From contig NC_053048.1 in NCBI RefSeq assembly GCF_003473485.1, positions 37,134,755 through 37,198,754 on the forward strand: a stretch of DNA of 64,000 bases. The letters are read 5' to 3'. How positions within the stretch are numbered: the first letter of the stretch is position 1; each line of letters starts with the position of its first letter. The notes under the pieces are model-generated. The model was not told where the DNA came from, did not search any database, and saw only the letters and a list, made by a program, of their open reading frames with translations. This document shows positions 22,799 through 34,959 of this stretch, one piece after another. The position numbers and the translations under genes are program-made. This DNA is from Medicago truncatula (Eukaryota; Streptophyta; Magnoliopsida; Fabales; Fabaceae).

Positions 22799-25700
22799 TT
22801 ATGAAGGGAAATTTTGCATGACACATTGATAGATGGATTGTGATGGTGATGGTGGAGTGTGTGAGGTACTTGCATGATCAAGAGAGGGTGCACATGCAGC
22901 ATATGGTGGAGTGTGTGAGGTACTTGCATGATCAAGAGAGGGTGCACATGCAGCATATGAAGATTCTTCATTCAGCGCCTGTTTGCCCTTTAAGAATCTT
23001 GTATCCATATCCCTCAACTGCTGCCCTGAAAGGTAAGACTGGATAGAATTTATAGGTTTTTCATAGTTAAAATTAATTCCAGCTAGAGAATAATTTCCAG
23101 ACGAGGGAAGATTCAGCGGTGGTGGCATTTGAAATTCAGGAAACATTGAAGCAATAGGTCCTGTTTGAGGCACAGCAACATGGTCAGGGATCGCTCCATA
23201 GGCGCCATAAGGTACGATGTTATTCAAAGAAGAGTAATTCATTTGAGATGAGGAGGAAGCTCCAAACTTCATATCATTACTGAAACTTCCCATCAAACTT
23301 GACCTCATGAAATCATTGCCAAAATCAGGTTTTCTATCAAAATGAGATGGAAGAGTTCGACGAGTTTCAGAACTTGGGATAACGGCTCTCCTGTGTAACA
23401 CATTAGCACTTGAGCTTGAATGATTGTTATTTCTAGCAGCAGGAACCTCGTGATTATGCTTTCCCTCATAAGTTGTAAGAACATACTTAATATTGTGTGA
23501 AGCCCTTTCCACATGTTTCCTTACGGTACATCCAGCACTTGTGCATTTGTAGTAGCTCCTAGAAGAGATGGACAAAAAAATGTTATACGCATACTAGCTT
23601 ATTGACTCAAGTTAAAAAAGCATGAATACACTATATCGTAATATCTTGATACAATTATAAGCATTCCTTTCAATGTTGTCGATCGCAGACTGCAAAAAAC
23701 TAAAGTTTGTTCAAAATTCTGCTATGCATCAGCCAGCAGTGCTATAATACCGCGATACACACTATTTGAAAACATTTTGTACTAATTATATCTTCTCACA
23801 AACAATAGCAATTTGTTCAAATTTCACTACATTGACAGTATTTCCTCTAAACAGATCTGCAGATGCATAAAGAAAAAGCAATATGACTACCTTGGGTTTG
23901 GATTCCCTTTGACAACCTTCTGTCCATACTTTCGCCAGCGATAACCATCATCAAGTACATCAATGTCACTCTCACTTTGGACTATCACTCGTGGCGCACG
24001 AACAGCCCTCCGAGGCAGCATTGTTTCAACCGGGTAGCTCTCCTTCTTCCTGCAACAGAAAATTAAACCAACAACGTATATAGATTGTCTTTCTATTTGT
24101 ATTGCCAATGCTAACATGAAGACAGTATCAGATAAAATACAATACCTTCTTTTCGATTCTGAGTCGGCATCGGAATTGTTTTCAGGAGTGGCTCCATCTT
24201 TATCACCATCATGATTATCAAGTGCGGAAGAATGCTCCTGAGCGTCGTCTGATTCAAACATACCTTGAGATCTAGCTCTCTTCATAGGATCCGAAAGCCC
24301 GGTGACATCAGAAGGTTGGGATGTCCTTTCTTGACCATCAGGCTTCCATTCCGGATTGTGTTTTGCATCTTTTCCTCGCGACTGAATGTTTCCCCGTGTT
24401 TCATTGGCTTCAGCATTTTCTGACATTTCATCACTAGAAGGTACTGATCCTCGACGACTTGAATTTGGTTTTGCATGGTTATGATTACCACTGTAAATAA
24501 TTTCTCTTATGTTGCCATCATGTGATCTTTCCACCTTTTTCCTGACCTGACAATTAGACTGATTACATTTGTAGTAGCTTCTCGGATATTCACTGCCTTT
24601 TACTTGTTTTTGGCCATATTTTCTCCAATTATAACCATCCTGTAAGGTCTTTGCTCCTGCTGCATGAGATATCTCTTTCTGTTCTGCTTCTAGGACATGA
24701 TGTTGTCCGATATCCTTGCTGTGGATTGAATTTTCAAGCAGAATGCTTTCATCGCTAGCTAAATAGTCATTTGGAAAATCTTCTGGGAATGAAAAATCTA
24801 ACAGTTGCTGATCTTGAACAAGCATTTGGCTGTCTCTATCTCCTCCATTAGAAACCTGGTGAATTCAAGGTAACCAAAATATCACTTAGTTAGAAAGCTT
24901 TCATATCTTGGACAGTGTATGAGAAAAATATAGCTTATAGGACTGAATGGGATGTTTGTTTAAATTTGGTATTATCTTCATGTTTAAGTGTTTCTATTGT
25001 TCAATAACTATGCCTATAAATCTTAATGGTTATCATCTACGTCAAAAACGCTTAAATTACAAAAAGTCACAAAAGTTTGCTCCCTATTCTTCACAAATTG
25101 TGTTTCGTTATGTGCTTATGAAAATTGATTTTGATTGAATTGATCCATATCGAAAGGAAATAAACATAAAACTATTTGCGGAAAAAAGTGACTTGTTTGG
25201 ATAGTTTGGGTCAAGCTTTTGATTGTGTGTGTATGCTACTTTTAAAAAAATATATGAGACTTGATATCATGTCACCGAAAAAGTAGGAAATGTAAGCCTT
25301 TGGGTAGAATTGATTTAGGGTTGGAATAATTTTAGGTTTGGAAGTAAAAAATAACTAATATGTGGTGATCCAAACATGTGATTATGTAGGGGTGTAAACG
25401 GTTTGGACAAAATCGACGAAACTGGAAGTCGAAACCAAACCAAACAAAAAATGCATCCGACCTTGTCTAGTTCGGTTCTCGTATTTTCATTTTGAAATCC
25501 AAGAAACTGATGAACTGAATCGATGCTAACTCCACTCCCTATTTTATCCCTCCTCACACTCACTTATGATTAGGCCAAAAATTAAATTTCGGCATAAAAT
25601 ACTACTTCCATTCACTTTCTCTCATCATCTAATCTCATCACTCAGACTCTATTTCATTTCTACTAAAAAAGAAACTATAGCCGTAAACCACACCTATGAC

Positions 25701-28335
25701 CTAACCCAACATTCTTCATCACCGCTGAGATCGTCCATCTGTTGGTTAGCTTCTCATGTTTATACCTTCAAACTTTTGAAAATATATATTTTTCTATGCT
25801 CGTTTTCTATTCCTTTTAAATATTGAGTAAGATTAGTTATAAAAAGTTGTATGAAAAATAGAGAACATGAAAAAACAAAATATGAAATACAAAGTTCCAT
25901 GAAATGTTTTAGTAAGAGGTATGCTTTATGCATGAAATACAAATTTGTGAGAATATGAATATAAATACACCGATAAACCTAACGGATCTAAACCAAACCA
26001 AACCGATTAGTTTGGTTCGGTTCATTTTTCGAAAAGAGTGAAAATCAAACCAAACCGAACGGATGAAGATTTCATCGGTTCATATATATTTTTATTGAAA
26101 ACCGATCCAAATTGAACTGTTTGAGGTCCTGGCTGTGGAACCAAACATATACCCAACTATTGTACTGTCTTTTCAACTATTGTATTGTCCTTGTGAGCTT
26201 AGGTCATTTGGTATGGACAATGCATAAAATATGTAAGGTTCGGGGTTTGAACCCCGACCACCACAAAAAAAAAAAAAAGGATCTTTTCATTTTAAAGTTT
26301 AGAGTATAATTGAGAAATCACCTATTCTCTTTCTTGATGTCTTTTCAACTAGCAGCTATAATTTTGCTATTGCATAGCGGAATTTGAAGAAGAAAAAAAC
26401 TATTGTTGTTCGATATGCTTTTTTGTACAAATGATTGTCAAATAACAACTATAGTGATGCCATAACATTAACAAATTGCATTTTCACTGATCTGCGGTTA
26501 ACAACACATGGCATATAATTGATGCAATAACACCAAGCATCAACAATTTGATAAAAAATATTGACATGCCCATAATAAAAAGTAAAAAACAAAATACAAC
26601 CATTTGTTTTTTAGTAACAATTAAAATATTTAAGGGCACATGATTTAGAGAAGAAAAATAACAACTATAGTGATGTCATAACATTAACAAATTGCATTTT
26701 CAACGATACGCGGTTAACAGCACATGGCATATAATTGATGCAATAACACTAAGCATCAACAATTTGATAAAAAATATTGACATGCCCATGATAAAAAGTA
26801 AAATACAAAATACAACCCTTTGTTTTTTTTAATAACAATTAAAATATTTAAGGGCACCTGAAAGAAAAATAACAACTATAGTGATGTCATAACACTAACA
26901 AATTGCATTTTCAACGAATCTGCGGTTAACAACACATGTCATATTATTGACGCAATAACACCAAGCATCAACAATTTGATAAAAAAATATTGACATGCCC
27001 ATGATAAAAAGTAAAAAACAAAATACAACCCTTGTTTTTTTTAATAACAATTAACATATTTAAGGTTACCTGATTTAGAGAAGAAAAATAGGGAGATAAA
27101 GAATCAACATCAAAATTGGCTTGATGCTTGAAATTGAAAGAGGCAGTGGGCACATCCACTTGTTTATGTTTGACCGAAGTGATCATTGAGCCCTCATCAG
27201 CGAGAGGTGGAAGCATGGTGAAACTCCCGGTGGTGGGAGATGGCATGGCCTAAAACACATGAAAAAACAAATATCAAAATGAATGAGTGAATCTCCGTTT
27301 AGATCATCAAAATTGTAACAATCAGGATATTTGGTCTCAATATTTATGAAATAACAAATTTTTCATTAAAATTAATGTTGTTCAATCAATATAGTCGAAT
27401 CAATTCAATCAATTCTAATAAATTTGGATTGCAAAATAGAGATCAACGAAAGTTTTAAGCATATTTCAACACGACGTGAGCTAAACAACGTGCTAACTTA
27501 GCATATATTGTTAGATGGGAAATTAACTTATTGATACCTTCAACCTCAACAACAAATTTGCAATTTCATAAATTTGAAAAACTAAATTAGCCGACCAATA
27601 CGCACATAAAAATCAAATATTGAAAAGAAAAAAACATCATTTTAAGTTTTCGATCATCCAGATTATATGTGAGACAATTTGATATCTATAGTTACAAAAT
27701 GACAAATTAGTCGCTAAAATTGAAGATCGTCAATCAGCTTAGTTGAGTCAACTTCGGTAAATTTAAATAGCAAAATAGAGATCAATGCAATTTCTTGAAA
27801 CATATATTAGTTCAATACGACCAAAGCAACATGCCAACTCAACATATATTTTTAAATGACATTGAGAAAAAATTGACTGACAACCTTCAACTTCAAGAAC
27901 TAATTAACAATTTCGTAAATTTGAGCGACGAAATTAACTAATGTGTACAATTTCAATGACAAAAATGACGATTAATTCACTAGTCTAAAATTGAATAAAT
28001 CAAAATTACATGTGTGATCATAGCTATACCTGAGAATTAAGAAGCATGACAGGGGATTCAAGCAATGCAGTGGGACTAATCCCAGGTGGTATTGTGAGCC
28101 ATGGTGATCGAGTTGCTGGAGAAACCAAAGACGTTGCTGCACCAAAACGAACAAGTCCTGTGTTGATTTTATTGAAACCCCTTCTCTCAGCTATGCTTCT
28201 TTTTGGTGAAAAATCAAAAAAGTTTCCTTCTTTTGAATAAGAAACATTGTTGATTTCACCACCCCCATTTTTGTTTTCATTGTTATTGTTGTTGATCTTA
28301 TCGTTGTTGTTGTTGTTGTTGTTGTCTTGTTCCAT
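22799..28335 (-). CDS. Group I WRKY transcription factor, copy A (WRKY20-like)
   Basis: Five exons: 28335-28030, 27249-27070, 24855-24146, 24049-23891, 23558-22799; 704 residues, all junctions in phase. The N-terminus has a poly-Asn tract, then RRGFNKINTGL and a Ser-Pro cluster (SPATRSPWLTIPPGISPTAL, AMPSPTTG) like the MAPK sites of group I WRKYs. The two WRKY domains both read WRKYGQK, near residues 240 and 436, with CX4C...HNH zinc ligands. The second domain is split by the conserved intron after the PR residues. It should bind W-box DNA in the nucleus. Compared with copy B it lacks 34 residues in exon 3 plus CDRVDADSVW and a DVGLSSTC segment. Intron 2 is swollen by a SINE, a hAT-like repeat and a 215-bp triplication. 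A TATA box is present. Exact orthology is uncertain. Confidence 0.9.
22849..22956. repeat. In-frame 54-bp tandem duplication in the last WRKY-A exon
   Basis: Two adjacent copies encode YAACAPSLDHASTSHTPP twice. The same doubling exists in copy B. Confidence 0.9.
25387..26118. repeat. Insertion in WRKY-A intron 2, hAT-like AAACCGAACC repeat
   Basis: Begins TAGGGGTGTAAACGGTTTGG and holds inverted GGTTCGGTT/AACCAAACC-rich tracts near both ends, a common design of non-autonomous plant elements. Copy B lacks it (compare around 39150). The right boundary is approximate. Confidence 0.45.
26180..26337 (+). mobile_element. SINE insertion in WRKY-A intron 2 with 14-bp target duplication
   Basis: The exact 14-bp repeat TGTCTTTTCAACTA flanks it (26166-26179 and 26338-26351). 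Inside, TTAGGTCATTTGGTATGGAC (A box) and GGGTTTGAACCCC (B box) precede an A run at 26265-26278. Copy B has the single, unoccupied site (GTGTTTTCAACTA near 39191). Confidence 0.75.
26441..27091. repeat. Three tandem ~215-bp repeats spanning the WRKY-A exon 2/intron 2 junction
   Basis: Copies start at 26441, 26657 and 26868, each opening AATAACAACTATAGTGATG. Each ends in a version of the exon 2 end plus splice donor; the third one is the real exon end. Copy B has only one. Confidence 0.85.
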
Positions 28336-28400
28336 TTTTTTGTGTGGGTGATTGTTGCAGTGAAACTCAACTAAGAAAAACAGAGAATTTTGATGTTGTT

Positions 28401-28410
28401 ATTTTATAGT
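28401..28410 (-). promoter_or_regulatory. TATA box of WRKY copy A
   Basis: ACTATAAAAT, about 66 bp upstream of the ATG on the minus strand. The aligned place in copy B reads differently and has no TATA. Confidence 0.5.
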
Positions 28411-28645
28411 TGATGGTGGGGTTCGCTTTAGCTCCAGAGAAGTGGAGCTGAAACGAATGAAACGAAAAATTTGAAGCTTATTTTGCAATAAAAATATTTT
28501 TCACCTCGTACAACACACGCAGAAAACATGGCACATCAACACATATATAAATATACAACTATTTCTTGTGTAATGAATGACACAATTGTTAATTTCATAC
28601 GTATTACGTAAAGACGACAATTTAAGAATAATAATAATTTTATTC

Positions 28646-29580
28646 AAATTAATTTAATTAATTGGTCAAAAAAATATTATCAAGTATTATCACCGTTCTA
28701 AAATATACGTCACTTTAAAAAATTGCACATGAATCAAGAAATGTTTTCCTTGACCGGAAAAAAAGAAATATTTTTAATTTTGTATGGAAAATATAAATTA
28801 TAAAATACTTTATTAAATTATTTTTATGAGAAAAAAAAATTAAAAGAATTGAAAAAAAAAAAGTAAAATGTTACCGTAGAATAAAACAGTTTTTTGTCCT
28901 ACTAAATGGACCTAATAATATGCACCTAAGTTTTGCCTATAAAATAAAACAATTTTTTGTTGTTGCTAGAATAACACATAATATCATCCCCTCAAAATAT
29001 AACACATAATATTAATTACACGATTTTTTTTTTTTTAAAAATGTTTGGTCAACTTTACATGATTTTTTCTAGAAACAAGGAAAAAAGACATTTCATTCAA
29101 TAATATTAATTTCAGGATACATTTGGGAAAAATATAAGTAATATTGCATTTTAAATTATAAAAAAACTTCCATTTTTTATATTATCCTTAAAAAATACTT
29201 CCAATTTTAATATTAGTTGTCTAAAATATCTCAAAAAATATTTACTTAGACTGCCTGTAAGCCCTCTCTGTAATAAAAAAAATTAGTGGTTTTTTTTACA
29301 AATAAAAAATTTACTTAAAAATATGAATGTGAATAGACGTTTTATTTTATATTATCAATAAATAGTAATAATAATAATATCAAACTTTGCATATAACCAT
29401 TAATCTTGATGTATCTCAATAACATACGAAATGATTTTAGATTTTTGTAAAAAATTTCGTGATTGATCAATGTAATATAAACTTACAATCCAATTGTCAA
29501 ATTTAATTAATATGTGTCAAGTAAAATGATATTGAGCGGTGTAACATTGATGTAACATTGAATCGGTGTAATCTGATCAA
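28646..29580. other. Spacer between WRKY copies, first part
   Basis: Very AT-rich with A and T runs. No gene or recognised repeat. Confidence 0.45.
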
Positions 29581-29583
29581 TCC

Positions 29584-29584
29584 T

Positions 29585-29661
<77 letters not shown>
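29584..29661. repeat. (CA)n(TA)n microsatellite
   Basis: About 9 CA units followed by about 29 TA units. A second TA tract lies at 30190-30221. Confidence 0.85.
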
Positions 29662-29665
<4 letters not shown>

Positions 29666-30188
29666 TCAAAATCCGTTGACACCATGTGTAAGTCAAATGA
29701 CCGCTAACAATGGACCATGATTTTGACTTGTAATGTTACATGAATTCGAATTTTAATGTATTTGGGTTTTCAATTTAACCGCTAACACTGTTATTTAATT
29801 TTCTCTATCTAAGAAGAATTTTCTCCAATTTAACCATGGTTATGAGATTAATCATCGTTACTGTATTTGATGAATGTAGAAGAATTGTTTATTGTCTACC
29901 TGTCGACGGAAAAAAGCTCAAAATTAGACAATCCTTGTAAATATGGTTATGAATTTTAATGGCAGAAAGAAACCATGATTATCTAATAATTAATAGTAGT
30001 TAATAGAAAATCAAGGAGTATCTTGTATAATGTTAATCTCCTATTAGCATCTTAATGTACATCTTTTTAATTTATTATTGTCATAATACGAGTCGTTAGA
30101 TCATATCATTATAATGGTTGAGATTTAGTGTAAGTCTAAAGACTTACACCTACATCTGGCGTCAATGGATCTTAATAACTATATATAC

Positions 30189-30226
<38 letters not shown>

Positions 30227-30650
30227 TAATTCCCTCTACTGCCAAAGAATCAAAACATAGGGGACTGTTTTGTATTTAAATTAGTTAGGGGGCCATAACC
30301 ACAACTTTTGAAAAGATAGGAGTCCAAAAGTGCAATTAAGCCTTTAATTTTCATGTAACATAATAATAATTTATAATTTCAAATTGAAGCTTAGTTGTCG
30401 TCAATATTCTTATTGAAGTTTGTTTTGTTAGAAGTGTGCAGGTCCATCAGTGGTAGTGACTAGTGAGGTTGTCAAGATCTCCACTTTCATGAATTAGGTT
30501 TCGGCAAAACCTAAAAAAGGAGAAAAAGAAAAGGAAATGATGCGCCTCAATTGAACATATGGGAGTTGTTAGATTAATTTAGTTTAATGGTTGAGATTTG
30601 GTGTAATTTATTAGACTTGCATCTGGTGTCAACGGATTCTGCCTCATATT
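29661..30650. repeat. Inverted-repeat element(s) with one left and two right ends
   Basis: The left end ATCCGTTGACACCATG (29671) pairs with inverted copies at about 30145-30170 (CATCTGGCGTCAATGGAT) and 30620-30637 (CATCTGGTGTCAACGGAT). Both right ends are preceded by AATGGTTGAGATTT. No transposase. Confidence 0.55.
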
Positions 30651-30796
30651 AATTTGATGCATCATAAAACTTTTTAAGACAAGCATTCAATTAAATCACT
30701 CTATTATGCTACTTTTTTAAAGTAGATGTTAAAATACGTCTTTCAATATCTACGTGATAGGATCCATGATGTAAAAAAAGTTTACTTACACTTTAA

Positions 30797-32019
30797 AGTG
30801 AGGTTTAGTATGGGAATGGAGAATTGATTCCCATCATGGGAAAGTTTTTTTCAACCATTAGATTAAAATGGAGTATTAATTTTATCATGGACTACCTACA
30901 CCATATTTTTTTCCTTTATCTTTTACACTCTTACATTTCTGTTAAGATCTGGAATTTTTTTTCTTTTAATTAACATTATTTTTTTGGTAGAAATCTGGTT
31001 TTTTTGGTAGAATCCAATTGAACATTTTAGTATCTAAAATCACTTATTAGCTGTTCTATTTTTTTTTTTTTGTATTGGATAAGAACCAGTTAACATCCTA
31101 GTGATTTTTATTAGAAATAGAAGTATATAAGAATCAGATAAATGTCGTATTGCATTCCTGCAAAAAATCCAACATTGTTCTATTCTTTTTTTTTTTTTTT
31201 GAGCAATGATATTTGTACATCTATTTCATGATAATTTTGGTGACAACTTTGTTTCTTTCTTTTTATTGGTAAAAAACAATGAAGAGAGGATAAGACTATC
31301 ATATGAGTATGAGAGAGAAAGTTATACAAAAGTTATCAAAAAATGACTATACAAATATCATTTTTTTTTTTTTTTTTGGTCCAGCTTGAAGAATTTAAGA
31401 ACAACATCATTCTATTCTATTCTAAAAGATAAATATCACTTGTATTATATGCAGGACCAATGTAAGATTAGTTTGTGAGTAACTTTCCCACCACCGTACT
31501 ACAACCAAATGAAAATCAAACAACCTAAACAAAATCAGATCAAATGAAAAGGAAATATGTTTAGAAAATCAATTAGTGATAGTTTTTCTTGTGATGAATC
31601 AGACTAGAGATAAAAAAATAATTGTAGACAATCTAGAAGATGACAGAATATGAAGCCATTAATTAGAAGAGAGAGAGATCATGAAGCCATGAACATTGTA
31701 GACAATCTACTTGGTGGAGAAACTCTTGGTGTTGGTTTGAAATTCAACAGGTTGGAAAATCGAAAAACACACAAATTTGTAACTAGAATTTTTGTTGGAA
31801 TATTCAAGAAAGGGAAACAAATATTCACAGACCATGAACTTGACATTGCTAGTGGTGGATTGGAGCATGGAGGAGAGAGAGAATGGTGATGAAAGATAGT
31901 GGGGGAAAAATATAGTGTTGAGAGAGTATGATAAAAGTATGGTCTTCATTTGATCTAATGGGTAAAATTTACTTTCCCATGGTGGAAAATAACTATCCAT
32001 TCTCATGCTAAATGCCACC
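30797..32019. mobile_element. 1.2-kb inverted-repeat element with 9-bp target duplication
   Basis: Flanked by the exact 9-bp repeat ACACTTTAA (30788-30796 and 32020-32028). The ends pair over about 85 bp: TTAGTATGGGAATGG...CCATCATGGGAAAGT...CCATTAGAT on the left, and the inverted TTAGCATGAGAATGG...CCACCATGGGAAAGT...CCATTAGAT on the right. The interior is AT-rich with T runs and no transposase ORF. The design suggests a non-autonomous Mutator-like element. Confidence 0.75.
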
Positions 32020-32398
32020 ACACTTTAAGCGTATAAAAGTTTTACACATGCATTCAATGATGTGTTGCCACATTAATTAATGAGATATGACAAGTCATGT
32101 GCTAACTCATTAAATGATGTGGCAATACATAGTTTTTTTAAACAAAGAAAAATATATTAAATGAAAAAGGATTATTTGGTCAATTGGTCCCCTAATTAAT
32201 TTCTTTTCTCATTGGTTCCATAATTAATAAAATTCACATCTTAGTCCATCACGTTTTCCTCCATTTGCAAATAAATCTTTTGTGTCAAAATATTAAAACT
32301 GTTGTTAGTATATGCCTATGTGGCCAATCCTACATGGCTAGTACAAAAAGACATATTTTTTAGAAAACCAGAATTAGGGTTTCCTCTTCTTCAACTTG

Positions 32399-32399
<1 letters not shown>

Positions 32400-32443
<44 letters not shown>
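32400..32443. repeat. (CT)n microsatellite
   Basis: About 22 CT units. The ORF across it (32302-32586) is not credible as a gene. Confidence 0.9.
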
Positions 32444-32446
<3 letters not shown>

Positions 32447-33004
32447 AAAAATCCCTTCTCCTCTTCATCCTTCCCAATTCCTTTGAATCATCATTTGACG
32501 ACGTGTCTTTTGTTGAACAACCCCAACAAGGTGGTGCAGAGGCTAGGACTCGTCGCACCATCATTTTTGTAGCTACATCTTACTAGAGCGCTTTGATGTG
32601 AGGGGAGAAGAAAAAACATGAATCAAGAGTTTTTCCCTCAAATCTGAGACATGTCCAGATTTCATGTGGCAAAACATCATTGGATGCATGTGGAAAACGT
32701 TTACACACGACATTGTATATAAATTATACTCGTGTAAAAATATCATTAATGCATATCATAAGTCGGTCATAATATTCATTTTCTTTTATTTTAGAGATAA
32801 TATTCATTTATTGATTTCTTAAAATTTGAAAAGCGTTTTTTTTCTCCTCGTGAATTTAGATTAGTTTGCATTGACATTGCATAATGTACACACATACATA
32901 CGAGAAAAAGTTTTTAGTCACAAGGCTAATTTATAGGAATTTTTTTTTAATGCATGAAGGAGCAAAAAAAAAAGCTTATACACATCTTAATATGAGAGAG
33001 ACTG

Positions 33005-33830
33005 AGGCACTGTGATACGCATACTTCAAAATTGATGATGTATCGTATCAGATACGTATCATGTACCGATACCTGTTCGATATGTTCCGATACGTATCAG
33101 GAGAATATTCAATAATTAAATTTTATTTAAAAAAAACAATTGTCCAATACTTTTCAGATACTTCGAATATACTTGAGGGATACGGTGGTGGAAAACCGAT
33201 ACGCACAAGATACATGATTTTTCTATTGTTTTTTTTTTCATATTTTTTCTTCGAAAGGAAAAGAGGAAAGAAAATAATATTAGTGTTAACTCAAATAACA
33301 CTTAAGTAATATTAGGCAATGATGTTCGTTTTGGGATATAGACGTATAGCACTAACGATGTTCTTTTTAGGATATAGGTATGACAATACAAATGTTATAT
33401 TTTTGGGATATATATAATTGACTAATCAATAATGTACTCGTTTTTAAATATATCATATATATAATTGACTAATTGTTTTTTTCTTTATTATCAATATTAC
33501 TTGTATTTATATTTTGTTTTTGTCCACCGTATATTTTGTCTCTCTTTGTTGTTTTGAGAACGTTGTTGTTGTTAATTGTTATGTGAATGTAAGTTCATTG
33601 TTGTGTCTCGTTGTTGTTTTATATATGTTTGGTCATCATGTGGGATTAGGTTTTGCTTCTTTCTGCTTTTGAGTTTTAATACATAGTTTGTATTTTGAGT
33701 TTTAATTTGTAGTTTAAATTTAATTTTATATTAAAGTATCCAACCGTATCGTATCTTAAATTTTAAAATTTTCCCGTATTAATGTATTGATGTTGTATCG
33801 TGTCCGTGTCGTATCAAGTATTCGGGCTTC
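33005..33830. repeat. Repeat rich in GTATCGTATC motifs
   Basis: Both ends carry clusters of GATACG/CGTATC (33015-33110 and 33735-33820) around an AT-rich middle. The outer ends CTGAGGCACTGTGATAC and (reverse) CTGAAGCCCGAATAC are a weak inverted pair. No coding capacity seen. Confidence 0.45.
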
Positions 33831-34249
33831 AGAGGCATATATGTTGTTAGTAGTTACTACACGTCGAAGGTGAAATATAATTATGCACAATTGTTAGGGA
33901 AAAAGTGACATGTGAAAATCAGAATCACAAACAAACACTTTATGATATATGGAATTTAGTTGTTGTTCATCAAATCTATTTGCAACCTTTTTCGGATATC
34001 TATTTTTAGAGATTTAGATCTCAAAAATTAAGCTCCTAATTAATTCTTGACCAAATCTATCTATCTATTTTTATTAATACTCCATCCGTTCTAAAATATA
34101 AGTAAATTTAACTTTTTAGGTTCATTCAATTAATGATGTATGTGGTTCATATAGTTATTTGAATATGATTTAGCACTACGCCAATAACAAAAACAATGAT
34201 CTAGTTGCATTGGGCATCTACCATTTGGATCAAGGACATTTTCCCCATC

Positions 34250-34640
34250 AAAGTATTTGTTAGTTTGGAAGCTTATAAACAATAATGTTTTGCTGAAAAT
34301 TCTGACATGGGTTCAGCTTATCATGAAGAGATTCCTCATCAGAATGGTTGGACAAACTAGTGGTTAGTGTCAGACTCAGCTCTAGTGGTTCAAGCTTTCA
34401 AGAACTCTTATACTATTCCTTGGTAGCTAAGAAATTGCTAGAACAACTATAAGGATTATTGCAAACATGAATCTTCTGGTTTCACATGTCTTTAGGAAGG
34501 GCAACATTGTGCATATTCTTTAGCTAATCTAGGTATTTCCCACACTCAGTTCTTATTTGTATTCAGGAAAGCTTAGTGAAAAACAAGCTAGGTGTGGTGG
34601 GGTAATTTAGTCGGTATTGGAGTATTGGATGTGGTGTTGG
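34250..34640 (+). pseudogene. LINE RNase H remnant
   Basis: Broken frames read SDSALVVQAFKNSYTIPW and SLANLGISHTQF, as in the RNase H domain at the end of plant L1 LINEs. Stops and shifts throughout. Confidence 0.6.
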
Positions 34641-34959
34641 TACATGATGATGGAATAACATATGATATTTTTTGCTATGTTTCTAGTGTAATTCTTTGCA
34701 TTTGAAGGTAAATTAGAAGTCAATTAGAGGAGTTGTTAATGGTTTGAGGAACTTTTTGTATTGTTTTTATTTGACTCATTGTAATTCACTTTATCCTAAA
34801 CCATGCAACTCCATAGGTGTTTTGAGTTTTTTAGTGAGAAATCATGTAAATCGGCAAAATAAGAAATCATGTGAAGGATCGAGGATATGAAGATTGAAGT
34901 TCAATGATTCTTAGAAGGTATTTGAATACAATACAAAGTGAATACAATTCGTTTGAAAT

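Larger units (their letters stand above)
22171..28645. repeat. Segmental duplication, copy A (WRKY gene with flanks)
   Basis: Aligned by eye to 36075-40920 from GGCACCGTTATTTTA on the left to AATAATAATAATTT on the right. It includes the whole WRKY gene plus about 600 bp 3' and 300 bp 5'. Copy A is longer because of extra insertions in its 3' flank (about 22215-22425) and intron 2. Confidence 0.8.

Noticed and set aside
26441-27091. CRISPR-like array (regular repeats)
   Set aside because: Units are 215 bp, contiguous and include an exon end; this is a eukaryotic tandem duplication.
32302-32586. 94-codon ORF with a Leu-Ser run
   Set aside because: The run comes from the CT microsatellite; the rest has no recognisable domain.
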